This document shows, piece by piece, positions 1-9,039 of a stretch of DNA of 60,949 bases. The notes under the pieces were generated by a model. It was not told where the DNA came from, made no database searches, and saw nothing but the letters and a program-made list of their open reading frames with translations. The translations under genes were made by a program, and so were the position numbers. Position 1 is the stretch's first letter. Every line of letters begins with the position of its first letter. Origin of the DNA: an uncultured Alphaproteobacteria bacterium (GTDB lineage: Bacteria > Pseudomonadota > Alphaproteobacteria > HIMB59); contig CACLZM010000007.1 in NCBI GenBank assembly GCA_902611415.1, forward strand, positions 1-60,949, given 5' to 3'.

Positions 1-1782
1 TATAGCCTTAATATTTTTCGAATTTAATCCTTTTATTTGAGTTAACTCATCTCTGTTAGCTTTCTTTAGATTTTGAACACTTCCAAAAAAATTAATAACC
101 CTCATCTTTTTTATTTTCCCAATGCCAGATATATCATCTAAAAAACTTGTTTTAAGAGAGTCTGACATCCTTTTCATACTATTTTTTTTGGATAATTTAT
201 GAGCCTGATCTCTCATTTTTTGGATAAAACCTTCTATTTGAGGGCTATCTTTCAAAGAAAGATTTTTTTCACTTAAAGTGTGATATTTGTCAAATCTAAA
301 ATCTCGTTTAAAACCTTTAGAAACTCCAATTAACTTTATGCTTTCACTAATGCCGCTTTCATCAATAATTTCTTGGCAAATCTTTAAATAAGGTTGACCA
401 CCATCAATTATTATTAAATCTGGTAAAATTTTATCATCTTTTGAGAAACGGGATTTAAATACCTTTCGCATTAAATCTGCATCGCCAAACTTTTTTAAAT
501 CATAATCTTTAAATTTATATGTTCTGGAGTCTTTTATACTAAAACCTTCTTCATTAAATACCACATAGGATGCCACAGCATAGTTGTTACCAAAAAAACT
601 ATTATCGTAAGCTTCAATACGTTCAATTTTATTATTAATATTAAACCTATTTTTCATTAAAGTTAAAATTTCTAGATTATTAATAAACTTTTGTTTTTGA
701 AGATTTACTTCTTTATCATTTCTTTTTGCGGTAAGTTTTGAAATTTTCTGAACTCCATTAATTTTACTGCTTTTTAGAAATACATCAATTTTGTAATTAT
801 CTTTCATAATTGACTTCAATTCATTATACCCATTAATTTTTTTTGAAATTATTATTTTATTAGGTCTGAAGTTTTTTAAATAAAATTGTATAATTAAAGA
901 AGTAAGGTCTATATCATCTTCAAATTTTTCAGAATAGTAAATTAAATTCCCACCAAGATATCGTCCATACCTAATGAAACCAATGTATATTGAGAAATGT
1001 TTTTTATCATCAATATGGATATAGTCATAATTTGTATCTTGAGTACTGATTTTCACTTCCTCTCTGATAATAAAATTTAAAGATTGTATACTATCTCTTA
1101 GCTCTGCTGCTTTTTCATAATTTTGACTTTCACTGAAATAAACCATTTGTTTTTCTAATTTATCAAATATTTTTTTTTGGCCTCCTTGAAAAAATTTGAC
1201 TGTATCATCAACTTGATGTTTGTATTCATTTTGACTAACTTTATTTACGCATGGAGCGGAGCATTGTTTTAAGTCATAAAGTAGGCATGCCCGTTTTCTA
1301 CTTTTAAACTCTAAATCACTACAACTCCTTAGCTTAAATGATTTCTGCAAGATTTTTATGACTTTGTCTGTTTTTAACGCAGAGGTAAATGGACCAAATA
1401 CTTTGTCTTCATTAGAAAATTCATTTCTAAATCTCGTCAGTCTTGGAAAGTCACCTTTAGTAATTTTAATTAATGGAAAGCTCTTATCATCTTTTAAACG
1501 AATATTATATCTCGGTGAAAATTTCTTGATAAGTAAAGCCTCTAATAATAATGCATTTCTCTCAGACTCTGTTAGCTCAAAATCAATATTTACTGTTTGT
1601 GAAACCATTTTTTGAAGTCTTCTCGGAAGTTTTGGTAGATTACCGTAATTAGATAATCTTCTTTTGATATTAATAGCTTTTCCTATATAGATCGGGTTAT
1701 CTTTTTTATTTTTAAAAAGGTAAACTCCTGAACTTTGAGGTGCGTCTTTTATTCTGTTTTTAAGAATTTCAAGCCCAATCAT
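1..1782 (-). CDS. uvrC: UvrABC excinuclease subunit C, 3' end cut by the window edge
   Basis: UvrC makes the two incisions around bulky DNA lesions after UvrB has been loaded on the damage. The minus-strand frame opens at ATG 1782 and stays open for 594 codons to the left edge, so only the last few residues are missing. The N-terminus has the GIY-YIG nuclease core (SGVYLF, then IYIGKA). A CxxC-type cluster region and a UVR motif for UvrB contact follow. The UvrC homology endonuclease region contains IIDGG, and the C-terminus has a helix-hairpin-helix (SGIGKIKK). It is divergent from the LysR-type gene across 98 bp. The partner uvrB lies separately at 12153-14135. No strong Shine-Dalgarno precedes the ATG. 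Identification is secure. Confidence 0.95.
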   Translation of the reverse strand, partial: MIGLEILKNRIKDAPQSSGVYLFKNKKDNPIYIGKAINIKRRLSNYGNLPKLPRRLQKMVSQTVNIDFELTESERNALLLEALLIKKFSPRYNIRLKDDKSFPLIKITKGDFPRLTRFRNEFSNEDKVFGPFTSALKTDKVIKILQKSFKLRSCSDLEFKSRKRACLLYDLKQCSAPCVNKVSQNEYKHQVDDTVKFFQGGQKKIFDKLEKQMVYFSESQNYEKAAELRDSIQSLNFIIREEVKISTQDTNYDYIHIDDKKHFSIYIGFIRYGRYLGGNLIYYSEKFEDDIDLTSLIIQFYLKNFRPNKIIISKKINGYNELKSIMKDNYKIDVFLKSSKINGVQKISKLTAKRNDKEVNLQKQKFINNLEILTLMKNRFNINNKIERIEAYDNSFFGNNYAVASYVVFNEEGFSIKDSRTYKFKDYDLKKFGDADLMRKVFKSRFSKDDKILPDLIIIDGGQPYLKICQEIIDESGISESIKLIGVSKGFKRDFRFDKYHTLSEKNLSLKDSPQIEGFIQKMRDQAHKLSKKNSMKRMSDSLKTSFLDDISGIGKIKKMRVINFFGSVQNLKKANRDELTQIKGLNSKNIKAI

Positions 1783-1880
1783 AGGTCTATATTACAGACA
1801 TTTTATAAATCACAAAAAAAATTAATGAGTTTCTAATCAAAAAATAGATAGTATAAATAACTAAATTATCAAATCAAAAC

Positions 1881-2768
1881 ATGGACTGGGATAAACTTAA
1901 AATTTTTCATAATGTTGCACTAGATCTTAATATTTCGGAAGCAGCTAATAAAATGAATATAAGTCATTCATCCATAAGTAGACAGATTAGCTCACTAGAG
2001 AGAGATTTGAAAGTATCACTTTTTAAAAGGCATGCCAGAGGACTAACATTGACTGAACAAGGTAAAATTTTATTCAAAACAGCACACGATATATTTGGAA
2101 AGATAGCTCTTACTGAGTCCCAGTTAACTTCCTCTAAAGAAAAACCTACAGGCTCACTGCATATAGCTGCTACTGTTGCCTTTGGTACCACATGGCTTGC
2201 CCCAAGAATAGCAAAGTTTTCAAACTCATATCCTGATATTGATATTTCTATAAGAATTGAAAATAAATATACAGATCTTTCCTTGGGCGAAGCTGATGTA
2301 GCTTTACGATTAAAAGAGCCCACACAAATGGATTTAATTCGCTTTCCTTTGTATGAGTTTCAATTTAAAATTTACTCCTCACCAGAATACATTGAAAAAT
2401 TTGGTATACCAAAAAGTCTAAGTGATTTATCAAAACATACAATAATTGCTTTTGGTCATGATGTTGAGCCATCAATACCCGATGTAAACTGTATTTTGGA
2501 TTTAATTCCTAAATCAAAAAAACCCAAGACCATTTATATATCTAATATGTATGGAGTTATGAGAGCTATTGGTGGAGGAGCGGGTATTGGTGCCTTACCA
2601 GAATATATGAAAATATCCAATAACAATCTTGTTCCTATTTTACCGAATGCAAATACTCCAAAGACAATCATTTATTTTACTTATCCTCCTGAATTGAAGG
2701 GTTCTAAAAAAATTGAAGCTCTCAGAGATTTTTTAGTGAGAGAAGTAAATAAAGAAAAAAAAGTTTAG
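1881..2768 (+). CDS. LysR-type transcriptional regulator, LsrB/VtlR-like
   Basis: A 295-aa LysR-family regulator with an N-terminal winged helix-turn-helix (about residues 4-63, including SHSSISRQISSLE) and a periplasmic-binding-protein-like effector domain (about 88-290). The opening MDWDKLKIFH and the stretch FKRHARGLTLTEQG resemble the alphaproteobacterial LsrB/VtlR group. Members of that group control redox defence, envelope or small-RNA genes in Rhizobiales, but the target here cannot be read from sequence. The gene is divergent from uvrC. Its last 4 bp overlap the end of the convergent zinc-finger gene. The family assignment is firm; the LsrB-like label is inference from the N-terminus. 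Confidence 0.88.
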   Translation: MDWDKLKIFHNVALDLNISEAANKMNISHSSISRQISSLERDLKVSLFKRHARGLTLTEQGKILFKTAHDIFGKIALTESQLTSSKEKPTGSLHIAATVAFGTTWLAPRIAKFSNSYPDIDISIRIENKYTDLSLGEADVALRLKEPTQMDLIRFPLYEFQFKIYSSPEYIEKFGIPKSLSDLSKHTIIAFGHDVEPSIPDVNCILDLIPKSKKPKTIYISNMYGVMRAIGGGAGIGALPEYMKISNNNLVPILPNANTPKTIIYFTYPPELKGSKKIEALRDFLVREVNKEKKV

Positions 2769-2941
2769 TCTTTTTTTATAAATTTTTTATTACAATAGTT
2801 ACACACAATTTCTTTTTTTTTACCAAATTTAAAATAAACGGCTGGATGACCTAAATCACCACTTCCACCATCGCACATTACTATATCAGTATTTTTTGAA
2901 ACATATTCGATGGGGTCTGCTAATTTGTTTTGATCGCTCAT
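2765..2941 (-). CDS. small zinc-finger protein, zf-CHCC family
   Basis: A 58-aa protein that starts at ATG 2941 inside an ATGA overlap with the htpG stop, so it is probably translationally coupled to htpG. The central CDGGSGDLGHP and the terminal VCNYCNKKF give the C-x(n)-H...C-x2-C pattern of the zf-CHCC family, which also includes the zinc-binding domain of the mitochondrial complex I subunit NDUFS6. In alphaproteobacteria such proteins are short, standalone and mostly uncharacterised. The metal ligands C23, H32, C47 and C50 are all present. Its end overlaps the convergent LysR gene by 4 bp. The family call is good; the cellular role is unknown. Confidence 0.85.
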   Translation of the reverse strand: MSDQNKLADPIEYVSKNTDIVMCDGGSGDLGHPAVYFKFGKKKEIVCNYCNKKFIKKD

Positions 2942-4800
2942 AACGAAACGAGTTCTGAGACTAAATTTGTATATTTTTTTGGGTCGTCAAGGCTTTCACC
3001 CTCCATTAGCTTTGCATGGTCATAAAGAATTTCACAGAATTTGTCTTTTTGATTTTTATCTAAAGATTTTAATTTATTAACTAATTCATGATTAATATTT
3101 ATTTCTAAAATTCTTTTTTCATCAGAAATATTTTGATTATTAGCGGCCATCAGTTTTTTTAAATGCATATCCATATCATTCTCATCAGCTACTAAACATG
3201 AAGCACTTGTAGTTAGTCTTTTAGAAATCTTTACATCTTTAACTTTATCTTTCAGATTGTCTTTTAAAATTCCAACAAAATCTTTGTTTTCTTTTGGCTC
3301 TTCTTTGTCTTTTTTTGACTCTTTTTTATCCTCAATATCTATTTCACCTTTAGTAATAGATGTAAATTCATAATCTTTGAATTTCATTTTCATTGGCATC
3401 CAGAATTCGTCGACTGGATCCGTAATTAACAAAACATTTATTTTTTTATTTTTAAATAGTTCCATTTGAGGACTATTAATGAGGTTTTCCTTGTTTTCGC
3501 CTGAAATATAATAGATTTTCTTTTTATCGTTTGAAAAATCAGTTACGTATTGATCTAAAGTTATCAGCTCCTCTTTCTCAGAGCAGTTAAAAGTTGAAAA
3601 CTCAAATATTTGATCATGAAAGTCATTAAATTCATAGAGTCCCTCTTTTACAACAGGCCCAAAATTCTTCCAAAAATCTTTAAATTCATCTGGCTTCTTT
3701 TTTTTTAATTCAAGAATTTCTTTGAGAACTCTTTTTGTAATAGCATTAGATATTTTATTAATTACAGCATTATTTTGTAAAATTTCTCTTGAAATATTTA
3801 AACTAAGATCTTCTGTGTCTACCACACCTGGCACAAATCTAAGCCAAGCTGGAATTAATGCATCTAACTTATCAGAAATAAATACTTTATTAACATATAG
3901 CTTCAACTTGTTTTTGCGATCTGGATGGTAAAGATCTTGTGGCTGTGATTTTGGTAAATATAAAAGGGCAGTATAATTTACAACTCCCTCAGCTTTAAAG
4001 TGAATAGTTGTTAAAGGCTCATCATAATAGTTTGAAACTTGATTATAAAAAGATTTGTAGTCATCTTTTTTAATTTTTGATTTATCTTTTAGCCAAATGG
4101 CTTCAGCAGAGTTTACTTGTTCTTCAGATTTATCATCTTTTTTCTTATCATTTTTATCTTCTTCGGATGTTACAAAAATGGGGAAAGGAACAAAATCAGA
4201 ATACTTTTTTATTATTTCCTCTATTTTATATTTACTTAAAAACTCTTTCTCATCCTTCTTAATTGATAACGTAATTTCAGTTCCAATTTCATTGTATTCC
4301 GTTTCCTCAATTGAAAATGTACCTTTACCATCTGAAGTCCAAAGGTAACCACTGGATGAGTCATATTTTTTTGATCTAACTACTACTTGATCTGAAACCA
4401 TAAATGATGAATAGAATCCAACTCCAAATTTACCTATTTGATTGATATCTCCCTTTTTATCACCCATCTTTTTAATAAACTCTTCCGTGCCAGATTTAGC
4501 TATTGTGCCTAAATTTGATTGCATATCTTTATCATCCATGCCAATCCCATTATCTTTAATTGAGATAGTTTTATTTTTTTCATTAAGATGAATTCGAATT
4601 TGGAATTTATTTGTTTTAGGAGCTTTGGAGTCAGTCTGACTAACATATCTAAGCTTTTCGCAAGCATCTGATGAATTTGATATTAATTCACGTAAAAATA
4701 TTTCCTTTTCGGTATAGAGTGAATTAGCAACTATATCTAGGAGCTTTGATACTTCAGTTTCAAATTTTACAGTTTTCTTTTCCGCTTGTTGTTTAGTCAT
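2938..4800 (-). CDS. htpG: Hsp90-family chaperone HtpG
   Basis: A 620-aa protein, normal length for bacterial Hsp90. The N-terminal GHKL ATPase has all its nucleotide-binding motifs: NSSDACEKLR (about 42-51), DNGIGM (83-88) and GKFGVGFYS (123-131). The middle domain carries the conserved stretch LNISREILQ. A lysine/glutamate-rich low-complexity linker lies in the C-terminal half, before the dimerisation domain. A Shine-Dalgarno-like AAGGATA precedes the ATG. The downstream zf-CHCC gene overlaps the stop codon. Only 27 bp separate htpG from the divergent aminopeptidase gene, so at least one promoter must lie inside a neighbouring coding region. Confidence 0.96.
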   Translation of the reverse strand: MTKQQAEKKTVKFETEVSKLLDIVANSLYTEKEIFLRELISNSSDACEKLRYVSQTDSKAPKTNKFQIRIHLNEKNKTISIKDNGIGMDDKDMQSNLGTIAKSGTEEFIKKMGDKKGDINQIGKFGVGFYSSFMVSDQVVVRSKKYDSSSGYLWTSDGKGTFSIEETEYNEIGTEITLSIKKDEKEFLSKYKIEEIIKKYSDFVPFPIFVTSEEDKNDKKKDDKSEEQVNSAEAIWLKDKSKIKKDDYKSFYNQVSNYYDEPLTTIHFKAEGVVNYTALLYLPKSQPQDLYHPDRKNKLKLYVNKVFISDKLDALIPAWLRFVPGVVDTEDLSLNISREILQNNAVINKISNAITKRVLKEILELKKKKPDEFKDFWKNFGPVVKEGLYEFNDFHDQIFEFSTFNCSEKEELITLDQYVTDFSNDKKKIYYISGENKENLINSPQMELFKNKKINVLLITDPVDEFWMPMKMKFKDYEFTSITKGEIDIEDKKESKKDKEEPKENKDFVGILKDNLKDKVKDVKISKRLTTSASCLVADENDMDMHLKKLMAANNQNISDEKRILEININHELVNKLKSLDKNQKDKFCEILYDHAKLMEGESLDDPKKYTNLVSELVSL

Positions 4801-4827
4801 TTTTTTTTAATATCCTTATTATAAGTA

Positions 4828-6168
4828 ATGTTTACCAATGATAATACTGAGTGTTCTACAAAAATTTCTGTCATTTCACAAAGTAAATTTGATAAATGGC
4901 TGTTAACACAATCATCTTTTACTAAAAATTGGGCTTTATCTAATAATTTCAAGGCAGAATCAGGAAAAATTCTCAAAATTCCCTATGAGGACGGAAGATT
5001 GAAAGAGGTCATATTAGGAGAGGGCGCAGATAAAAACTTAGAGGCAATTAGTGCTTTTTCTGCATCTAACATTGGTAACTATTATATCTCTTGTAAATTT
5101 GCCAAATCAAAGGAGTCTGAAATATACAAAGCATGGGCTTGGGGCAACTATAATTATCAGTCTAAATCTAAAAAAAATTTATTATACGTAAAGGAACAAA
5201 AGGAATTAGAGTTTTTAACTTTTTACTCAGATTGTATTAATCTTTCAAGAGACTTGATAAATAGCCCTGCAAATAAATTAAACCCATCTACTTATTACTC
5301 AAAAATTAAAAATAATAATTTGTTTAAAAGTTTTAATTTTATTGATTACACTGAAAAAGAAATAAATTCGAATTTTCCTTTGACATGTGCTGTTGGTAAA
5401 TCTTCCTCTTCAAAACCAAAAGTGATTGAAATAACAAATCGAAAACTCTCAAAAAAAGATAAACCACTGGTTATTATTGGAAAAGGCGTTACATTTGACA
5501 CAGGTGGTGTAAACATAAAACCAGGTACCTCAATGAGAAATATGAAAAAAGACATGGGAGGATCTGCTATCGCTATATCATTATTTTTGTTAGCAAATTA
5601 TTTTTTAAAAAAAACTAAAATTGTTTTAATTGCCCCAATCGCTGAAAATGCAATATCATCAAAATCAATGAGACCTGGTGATGTATATTCATCTGTATCA
5701 GGAAAGTCTGTGGAAATTGCCCATACAGATGCTGAGGGAAGACTTTTGTTAGCAGATGCAATAGAAAAAGCTTCCTCTTATAACCCATGTATGATTATTG
5801 ATTTTGCAACGCTTACTGGAGCAGCAAGAGTAGCTCTGGGTGAAGACCTTCCTGCTTATTTTTGTAATAATGAAACATTTGCAAAAAAAATCGAAAATTT
5901 AAATAAAGAAAAATTGAGATGTTGGAGATTACCCTTGTACTCCTCTTACTTGTCTAAAATTAAATCTCAAGTAGCAGATCTTAGTAATGCATCTTTAGAT
6001 GGTATGGCTGGTTCTATTACGGCAGCACTTTTTCTTCAAGAATTTTTAAAATCTTCGAATATACCTTGGTTTCACTTTGACACCTTTGCTTGGTCTCAAG
6101 ACTCAAAAGGAGCTGCATTACAGGGATTAGATATAATGAGTGATTTTTTAAGGAAAAATTTTAATTAG
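4828..6168 (+). CDS. leucyl aminopeptidase family protein (M17)
   Basis: A 446-aa cytosolic metallo-aminopeptidase of family M17, which removes N-terminal residues from peptides using two divalent metals. The C-terminal catalytic domain carries GKGVTFDTGG (K219, D224) and a conserved lysine at about 231. D242 follows, and then the signature HTDAEGRL (299-306), in which the usual first Asn is His. These supply the metal ligands and the catalytic Lys/Arg pair. The N-terminal domain is shorter than in E. coli PepA (about 500 aa), as in many PepB/alphaproteobacterial forms. The stop codon shares a base with the GTG start of the next gene, indicating an operon. Confidence 0.9.
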   Translation: MFTNDNTECSTKISVISQSKFDKWLLTQSSFTKNWALSNNFKAESGKILKIPYEDGRLKEVILGEGADKNLEAISAFSASNIGNYYISCKFAKSKESEIYKAWAWGNYNYQSKSKKNLLYVKEQKELEFLTFYSDCINLSRDLINSPANKLNPSTYYSKIKNNNLFKSFNFIDYTEKEINSNFPLTCAVGKSSSSKPKVIEITNRKLSKKDKPLVIIGKGVTFDTGGVNIKPGTSMRNMKKDMGGSAIAISLFLLANYFLKKTKIVLIAPIAENAISSKSMRPGDVYSSVSGKSVEIAHTDAEGRLLLADAIEKASSYNPCMIIDFATLTGAARVALGEDLPAYFCNNETFAKKIENLNKEKLRCWRLPLYSSYLSKIKSQVADLSNASLDGMAGSITAALFLQEFLKSSNIPWFHFDTFAWSQDSKGAALQGLDIMSDFLRKNFN

Positions 6169-6752
6169 TGAAGTACTTATTGATATTTTTTCTATTATTA
6201 TCAGGTTGTATTACAACCGATAGGTCTTTTAACACAGCAAATATTTGCGATATTTTCAAAACAAATCCTAAATGGAAATCATATGCAGAAAAAACAAAAG
6301 AAAAATGGGGAGTTCCAGTTAGTTTGCAATTAAGCTTCATTAAACAAGAGTCCTCTTTTGAAAGAACTGCAAGGCCTCCGAGGAAAAAGGTATTGGGTTT
6401 TATACCTGGTTTAAGGCCATCAAGCGCTTATGGTTACAGTCAGGCCTTAGATGGAACATGGGAGGAGTATAAAGTTTCAACAAAAAACTATAATGCCGAT
6501 AGAAAAAATTTTAGAGATGCTAGTGATTTTATAGGTTGGTATGTTGATGGAAGTTATCGTCTGTTGAAAATTGATAAAAGTGATGTTTACAATCATTACC
6601 TTGCTTACCATGAGGGCAAGGGTGGGTACCAAAAAAAATCTTATAACAAAAAAAAATGGCTTTTAGAGGTGGCAAAAAAAGTAGAACGTCAAGCTAAAGA
6701 TTATTCTAATCAAATAACAAAATGTAATTTTCATAAAAATAGTGTGTTTTAA
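6168..6752 (+). CDS. lytic transglycosylase-like lipoprotein (SLT fold)
   Basis: A 194-aa exported protein starting at GTG 6168, which overlaps the preceding stop (TAGTG). The N-terminus is a lipoprotein signal with lipobox LSGC, so Cys14 would be lipidated. The mature part has the goose-lysozyme/SLT-like pattern: a catalytic Glu in FIKQESSFE (E61), a conserved AYGYSQ stretch near residue 87, and YLAYHEGKGGY towards the C-terminus. It probably cleaves peptidoglycan from the membrane. It lies in a run of tightly joined plus-strand genes with the aminopeptidase upstream and gshA immediately downstream. The family call is good; substrate detail is inferred. Confidence 0.82.
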   Translation: MKYLLIFFLLLSGCITTDRSFNTANICDIFKTNPKWKSYAEKTKEKWGVPVSLQLSFIKQESSFERTARPPRKKVLGFIPGLRPSSAYGYSQALDGTWEEYKVSTKNYNADRKNFRDASDFIGWYVDGSYRLLKIDKSDVYNHYLAYHEGKGGYQKKSYNKKKWLLEVAKKVERQAKDYSNQITKCNFHKNSVF

Positions 6753-8087
6753 TTGTTACAAAAATCAGATCTTATAAATTATTTCTACTCAAATTTTACT
6801 GATCCTGAGTATAAAGGCATTGGAACTGAACATGAAAAATTTATCTTTTATAAAGATAATAAAAGATTTCAATTTGATGGAGAGGTAAGTATACAAAATT
6901 TATTTCAATTTTTCTTATCAAAGGGTTGGCAAAAAAAAGAATACAATAGTTTCAATCAATTAATATCTTTGTCTAAAAATGGTGCAAGCATTACTTTAGA
7001 GCCAGGGTGTCAACTAGAATTATCTGGTAAAATTTTAAAGAATGTTCATCAAACATGTACGGAGTCTTATGAACATTTAAGAGAATTAAAAGAATATGCC
7101 GAATTGAATAAATTATGCATTTTAGGACTGGGATTTGATCCAATAAGTAAATTAGAGGATTTAACATTTATTCCAAAAGAGCGTTATAAAATTATGAGTG
7201 AATATATGCCCAAAGTTGGCTCAAGAGGATTAGATATGATGACCCGAACATGTACTGTTCAAGCAAATTTAGATTATTTTAATGAAACAGATCTAATTAA
7301 AAAATTTGTTGTTTCTAATAGAATTCAACCAATAGTTATGGGTATATTTTGTAATTCGCCCTTTCGTGAGTCGAAATATAATAATTTAGTGAGTAATCGA
7401 ATTTATACATGGCAAGACACTGATGATCAAAGATGTGGAATAAAAAGATCATTTCTGAGCAAGAATTTTTCTATTGAGGAATATGTTGACTTTGTTTTGG
7501 AAGTAAAAAACTATTTTTTAAAGATAAATGGAAAACAATATGACACAACAGATTATACTTTTAATGAATTGTTAACTAAAAACACTACAAATAAAGACCT
7601 TTCAAATTACAACATATCAATACAAGATTGGATAAATCATCTCTCCACAATTTTTACAGAGGTAAGATTAAAGTCATATATAGAACTTAGAGGTGCAGAC
7701 GCTGGGAAATGGGAAATGATTTGCGCTCTTCCAGCATTTTGGGTTGGCATACTTTATGATGATGAAAATCTTGAACATCTTTGGAAAGAAACTAGTTCGT
7801 GGCAAGAGAGTGATATTTTAAATTTGTATCTAGAGGTTCCTTATAAAGGACTTAACAGTAACTTTATTAATTCGCCCTTATATGAGCATGGTAAAAACCT
7901 TCTTAACCTCGCTAACAAGGGATTAGAAAAAAGAGGTTATTTAAATTCTGAAGGAAGAGATGAAAGTATTCATCTTAAAAAATTATATAATATTGTTGAA
8001 AAACAAAAAAATCCTGCAGATTTGTTAATTGAAGAGTTTAAGGATAAAAAAGATATATTATCATTATTAAATTATACCTATTATTGA
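6753..8087 (+). CDS. gshA: glutamate-cysteine ligase, plant/alphaproteobacterial type
   Basis: A 444-aa enzyme that joins glutamate and cysteine with ATP, the first step of glutathione synthesis. It belongs to the plant-type GCS2 class: an early GIGTEHEKF, a central SRGLDMMTRTCTVQANLDY, and ELRGADAG near residue 313. These match the substrate- and Mg-binding blocks of the class. The start is TTG, directly after the stop of the previous gene with no spacer, so translation is likely coupled. The next gene, gshB, starts 7 bp later and completes the pathway. Length is normal for the family. Confidence 0.93.
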   Translation: MLQKSDLINYFYSNFTDPEYKGIGTEHEKFIFYKDNKRFQFDGEVSIQNLFQFFLSKGWQKKEYNSFNQLISLSKNGASITLEPGCQLELSGKILKNVHQTCTESYEHLRELKEYAELNKLCILGLGFDPISKLEDLTFIPKERYKIMSEYMPKVGSRGLDMMTRTCTVQANLDYFNETDLIKKFVVSNRIQPIVMGIFCNSPFRESKYNNLVSNRIYTWQDTDDQRCGIKRSFLSKNFSIEEYVDFVLEVKNYFLKINGKQYDTTDYTFNELLTKNTTNKDLSNYNISIQDWINHLSTIFTEVRLKSYIELRGADAGKWEMICALPAFWVGILYDDENLEHLWKETSSWQESDILNLYLEVPYKGLNSNFINSPLYEHGKNLLNLANKGLEKRGYLNSEGRDESIHLKKLYNIVEKQKNPADLLIEEFKDKKDILSLLNYTYY

Positions 8088-8094
8088 ATTTGCT

Positions 8095-9039
8095 ATGAAA
8101 TTTCTTTTTCAAATGGATGATCCCAAAAAAATAAATATTAACGAGGACTCTACTTATATGTTAATCAAGGAGTCTTTAAATAGAGGTATAGATTGTTATT
8201 ACAATGATCCAAGATGGGTATTTAGTGAGATTAATAAAGTTAATAAAATTAAATCTCACGTTTCTAGATTAAGTTTGAAAAAAAATAATCAGCTTTCGTA
8301 TCAAAGAAAAATCCTAAATGAAATTGATTTAGAACATATGAATGCCATTTTTATTCGACAAGATCCACCCTTCGATTTAAATTATATTTCTAATACCTAT
8401 TTATTAGATCAATTAAAAAAACCTTTAATTTTAAATAATTCAAACGAGATTAGGAACTTCCCAGAAAAACATATTATGATGAACTTCCCAGAATTAACTC
8501 CCCCGACGTTAATATCATCAAATATAGAAGCCATCATAAAGTTTATAAAGAAGAATAAAGAGGTTATTATAAAACCAGCTTATGGAAATGGAGGATTAGG
8601 AATTCAAAAAATTAGCCATAATAAGACTAATCTCAGTACGTTCTTAAAAAATTACATAAAAAAATTTTCGAATTGCCCAGTAATTATTCAAAGATTCCTT
8701 AAAAATTTCAAAAAAGGAGACAAAAGAATTATTCTCATAAACGGGGACATTGCTGGGGCTGTATTAAGAGTGCCTAGAACTAATAGCATAAAGGCAAATT
8801 TTCATGCAGGTGGAAGGGCAGTAGAAACCAATATCACTGACAAAGATAAGTACATTTGTAAAAAAATAAAATCATTTTTGGTGAAAAAAAAATTATTTTT
8901 TGTTGGTATTGATGTGATAGATGGCTATTTAACAGAAATAAACATTACATCTCCTACTGGAATTCAAGAAATCAACAGATTAAATAAAAGTAAGATTGAA
9001 AAAGATATTATTGATTTTGTTTTAAGATCACTGAAATAA
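8095..9039 (+). CDS. gshB: glutathione synthetase
   Basis: A 314-aa ATP-grasp ligase that adds glycine to gamma-glutamylcysteine. Visible hallmarks are the N-terminal FQMDDPKKININEDST, the ATP-binding loop KPAYGNGGLGI (about 162-172), and the C-terminal ligand block NITSPTGIQEINR, all typical of prokaryotic GshB. The ATG follows gshA by 7 bp, so the two form a glutathione operon together with the upstream lipoprotein and aminopeptidase genes. Its 3' end overlaps the convergent AsmA-like gene by 12 bp, and no intergenic terminator fits there. Confidence 0.95.
   Translation: MKFLFQMDDPKKININEDSTYMLIKESLNRGIDCYYNDPRWVFSEINKVNKIKSHVSRLSLKKNNQLSYQRKILNEIDLEHMNAIFIRQDPPFDLNYISNTYLLDQLKKPLILNNSNEIRNFPEKHIMMNFPELTPPTLISSNIEAIIKFIKKNKEVIIKPAYGNGGLGIQKISHNKTNLSTFLKNYIKKFSNCPVIIQRFLKNFKKGDKRIILINGDIAGAVLRVPRTNSIKANFHAGGRAVETNITDKDKYICKKIKSFLVKKKLFFVGIDVIDGYLTEINITSPTGIQEINRLNKSKIEKDIIDFVLRSLK

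Noticed and set aside
1358-1615. Plus-strand 85-codon frame inside uvrC
   Set aside because: It is antisense to the conserved N-terminal part of uvrC with no recognisable product.
4818-4823. TATAAT-like hexamer upstream of htpG
   Set aside because: It is only about 18 bp from the ATG, overlapping the ribosome-binding site, and lacks a convincing -35; common by chance in this DNA.
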